Below are positions 61,968-64,000 of a stretch of DNA of 64,000 nt, piece by piece. A model generated the notes under the pieces. It did no database searches. It was given only the letters and a program-made list of their open reading frames with translations, and had not been told where the DNA came from. The stretch lies in the NCBI GenBank assembly GCA_036524675.1, contig DATDBU010000080.1, positions 1-64,000 on the forward strand, in the 5' to 3' direction. Positions within the stretch are counted from its first letter, which is position 1, and the number at the start of each line of letters is the position of its first letter. This DNA is from DATDAW01 sp036524675. GTDB taxonomy: Bacteria > Verrucomicrobiota > Verrucomicrobiia > Chthoniobacterales > DASVRZ01. Both the position numbers and the translations under genes were made by a program.

Positions 61968-63233
61968 TTATTGGATGGAAGCGAGCTTCTTTTCGTGTTC
62001 GCGCTGGGCAGCGTCGAGAATTGGCTGCGCGGCTGCGGGATCGATCCCTAGCACTCCGGCCAAATCGTCGGCATCCATTTCGATGATCATCTCAACGGAA
62101 CTTACGCCACCTGTAACCAACTGGCGGGCAACTGCCTCGTCGATATTGAGGCTGGTGGCCAATCCTTTGGCGGCTTGTGCGACGCGCTGTTCGAAAACGT
62201 CGACGGCGGATTCGCCTTTGCTGATGTTGATGTCCCACCCTGTCAGCCGTGACGTAAGGCGGGCATTCTGACCGCGCTTACCAATGGCAAGCGACAGCTG
62301 ATCTTCGTCGACCGTGATGTAAACGGCTTTCTTGCTTTCGTCGAGAGTCACCGACTTGACCTTCGCCGGCTTCAAGGCTTCAAGAACGAATTCACGCGGA
62401 TCGGCGCTCCAGCGGATGATATCCACCTTTTCGTTGTTGAGCTCACGGACGATGTTTTTCACGCGCGAACCCCGCATGCCGACGCAGGAACCGACTGGAT
62501 CGACTTTTTCGAGTGTGCTGTGGACCGCGATCTTGGTGCGGTAACCCGCTTCCCGTGCCACGGCTTTGATTTCGACGGTGCGATCGGCGATTTCGCTGAC
62601 TTCAAGTTCGAACAGACGACGGACAAAGTTCGGGTGGCTGCGTGAAAGAATGATTTCGGGTCCACGTTGACCGTTTTCAACAGCCACAACGTAAGCTCGA
62701 ATACGATCGCCCACATTGTAGTCCTCGGTGGCAACGCGTTCACGTTGAGGCATTACGGCTTCAAATTTTCCGAGATCGACGATGACATCGGAGCGCTCGA
62801 ACCGACGGACGAGGCCGCTAACGATTTCCCCCGCTCGATCGCGGAATTCGTCGTAGAGCATTTCCTTTTCCGCCTGCCGAATCCGCTGCATCATGGTCTG
62901 CCGGGCGGTCTGGGCGGCGATACGGCCGAAGCCTTCCGGAGTGACTTCAACTTCAATGACTTCACCAAGCTGGACGTCGGGTTTTACCTTTTGAGCTCGG
63001 GCAAGAAGAATCTCATCGTGTTCGTTCCGAACGTGATCGACGACGATCAGTTTGGCCAACGCGCGAATATCGCCGGTCTTAGGGTTGATATCGATACGCA
63101 TTTCCCGCGCTGGGCCGACACTTCGGCGGGACGCAGAAAGAATGGCATTTTGGATAGCCTCGAGAAGGACATCCCGTTTGATGCCTTTTTCTCGCTCCAA
63201 ATAATCCAGACCGGCAATGATTTCGCTGTTCAT
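61968..63233 (-). CDS. nusA: Transcription termination/antitermination factor NusA
   Basis: A 421-residue protein with N-terminal domain (SEIIAGLDYLEREKGIKRDV), S1 domain (EIVSGLVRRFERSDVIVDLG), KH1 (GSCVGMRGSRVKNIVREL), KH2 (LAIGKRGQNARLTSRLTGWD), and a short C-terminal region with helix-hairpin-helix-like repeats (ADDLAGVLGIDP). It regulates pausing and termination. RimP, usually just upstream, is absent: the ORFs between 63234 and 63428 are shadows. Confidence 0.96.
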   Translation of the reverse strand: MNSEIIAGLDYLEREKGIKRDVLLEAIQNAILSASRRSVGPAREMRIDINPKTGDIRALAKLIVVDHVRNEHDEILLARAQKVKPDVQLGEVIEVEVTPEGFGRIAAQTARQTMMQRIRQAEKEMLYDEFRDRAGEIVSGLVRRFERSDVIVDLGKFEAVMPQRERVATEDYNVGDRIRAYVVAVENGQRGPEIILSRSHPNFVRRLFELEVSEIADRTVEIKAVAREAGYRTKIAVHSTLEKVDPVGSCVGMRGSRVKNIVRELNNEKVDIIRWSADPREFVLEALKPAKVKSVTLDESKKAVYITVDEDQLSLAIGKRGQNARLTSRLTGWDINISKGESAVDVFEQRVAQAAKGLATSLNIDEAVARQLVTGGVSSVEMIIEMDADDLAGVLGIDPAAAQPILDAAQREHEKKLASIQ

Positions 63234-63428
63234 ATAAACAATTCGGGCCGAGACAAAAAAGAGTGGGACTCGCTCCCACTCGTTTCGCTCGGTCTATTGG
63301 TTTAAGGATAGCCGCCGGGGTTTGAGCCGTCAAGTTTTGTCCGGCGCAAAGCACTCAGAAAGAAAACGTACGTGTCGCTTCGCGCCGGCCATGGCGTCAA
63401 CTCCCGAATGGCAGCGGATCTGAAGGCT

Positions 63429-64000
63429 CTACAGAAGCGCGAATTCGCTCGCTCGCCGGACCTGGTCGTCGGATGGCCGCACGCCGGTATAGAGAACAAA
63501 TTGCTCCAACGCCTGAATAGCGATTACCTCTGCGCCCGTAATTACTTTCTTGCCTCGTCCGCGGGCATGGCGGATCAACGGCGTTTCGGGCGGGCGGGCG
63601 ACGACATCGAAAATGGTCTCGGCGGCTTCAATCGTTTCCGGATCGAAAGCAAGATCATCGGCCTCCGCACCGCCCACCATCCCGATCGGCGTGACGTTGA
63701 CCAACATCGCCGGCTGGAGTGAGTCCATGGCCGGGCGCCATTCATATCCGCAGGACTCAGCCAAAGTGCGTCCAACCGTCTCATTTCTGGCGATGATATA
63801 GCCCGACCGAAAACCTGCACCTTTAAGCGCAAAGGCCACGGCTTTTGCCATGCCTCCACTGCCCCGCAAGGCGAAGACGGATTGCGGGGGAATTTCGTGA
63901 CGTTCCAGCAGCCGCGAAACGGCGATGTAATCCGTGTTGTAGCCCGTCAACCGGCCTGAGTCGTTGACGATGGTGTTAACGGATTCGATGACGGCAGCCG
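63429..64000 (-). CDS. aroE: Shikimate dehydrogenase, partial (5' end off the window)
   Basis: The visible 190 residues are the C-terminal two-thirds of AroE. They start before VNTIVNDSGRLTGYNTDY, the substrate loop, then the NADP loop RGSGGMAKAVAFAL, IIARNETVGRTLAES, and NVTPIGMVGG. The enzyme reduces 3-dehydroshikimate in aromatic amino acid synthesis. The start lies beyond position 64000. It is followed, on the same strand, by nusA. Confidence 0.92.
   Translation of the reverse strand, partial: AAVIESVNTIVNDSGRLTGYNTDYIAVSRLLERHEIPPQSVFALRGSGGMAKAVAFALKGAGFRSGYIIARNETVGRTLAESCGYEWRPAMDSLQPAMLVNVTPIGMVGGAEADDLAFDPETIEAAETIFDVVARPPETPLIRHARGRGKKVITGAEVIAIQALEQFVLYTGVRPSDDQVRRASEFALL

Noticed and set aside
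63234..63428. rimP upstream of nusA
   Set aside because: The short frames here lack any RimP pattern and no room exists before aroE.

Overview
This 64 kb window looks like chromosomal DNA of a Gram-negative member of the PVC group, most likely Verrucomicrobia (a Chthoniobacterales-like soil or freshwater lineage). The evidence is indirect: several exported proteins ending in PEP-CTERM sorting signals, an LpxR-type outer-membrane lipid A deacylase, outer-membrane channels, lipoproteins, and a housekeeping set (ahcY, metK, manC, ruvX, truA, acnA, uvrB, holA, moaC, mog, kbl, purA, nusA, infB, aroE, tRNA-Ala) scattered among short operons. No rRNA, CRISPR array or complete insertion sequence was seen.

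Layout. 1-4.5 kb: a 21-bp minisatellite, a 143-bp inverted-repeat element, an ABM-fold protein, a large membrane protein with a TIR-like soluble tail, a rhodanese-YceI fusion and a DUF4242 protein. 4.9-12.0 kb: a tight six-gene operon (two B12-type radical SAM enzymes, two GNAT-like proteins, a GH3-type adenylating enzyme, an LpxR-like deacylase); the first five genes are joined by 4-bp stop/start overlaps. It is the best candidate for an undescribed pathway. 12.0-15.8 kb: accessory DNA with a frameshifted PIN toxin, a TPR remnant, four unrecognised ORFs, an OB-fold secreted protein and a Cys-rich peptide, ending at tRNA-Ala(GGC). 15.8-22.8 kb: the SAM cycle (metK, ahcY) with a divergent SahR-like ArsR-methyltransferase regulator and an operator-like palindrome, a GxxExxY nuclease-like gene lodged between metK and ahcY, then manC-ruvX-truA.

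22.8-32.3 kb is a tandem array of five exported subtilase/P-domain/PEP-CTERM proteins plus a relic of a sixth. Only the transcriptionally first full copy (30034-32025) keeps a propeptide and the Asp-His-Asn-Ser catalytic set. The four downstream paralogues lack the propeptide and have lost two to four of these residues, so they look like a family of surface pseudoproteases.

32.4-64 kb is mostly core genome: acnA with a peroxiredoxin, an orphan metal-binding lipid/periplasmic protein, uvrB (with an unusual insertion), a gluzincin-like protease, holA, envelope proteins (DUF4097, DUF2062, DUF4230, GT-C glycosyltransferase, L,D-transpeptidase), moaC/mog, a caspase-like protease, kbl, an M64 peptidase relic, mntR divergent from an outer-membrane channel gene, purA, a TetR-controlled HlyD/FtsX/ATPase exporter, nusA-infB with a clear terminator, and aroE running off the right edge. 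All functions are read from motifs and length; no database search was possible.
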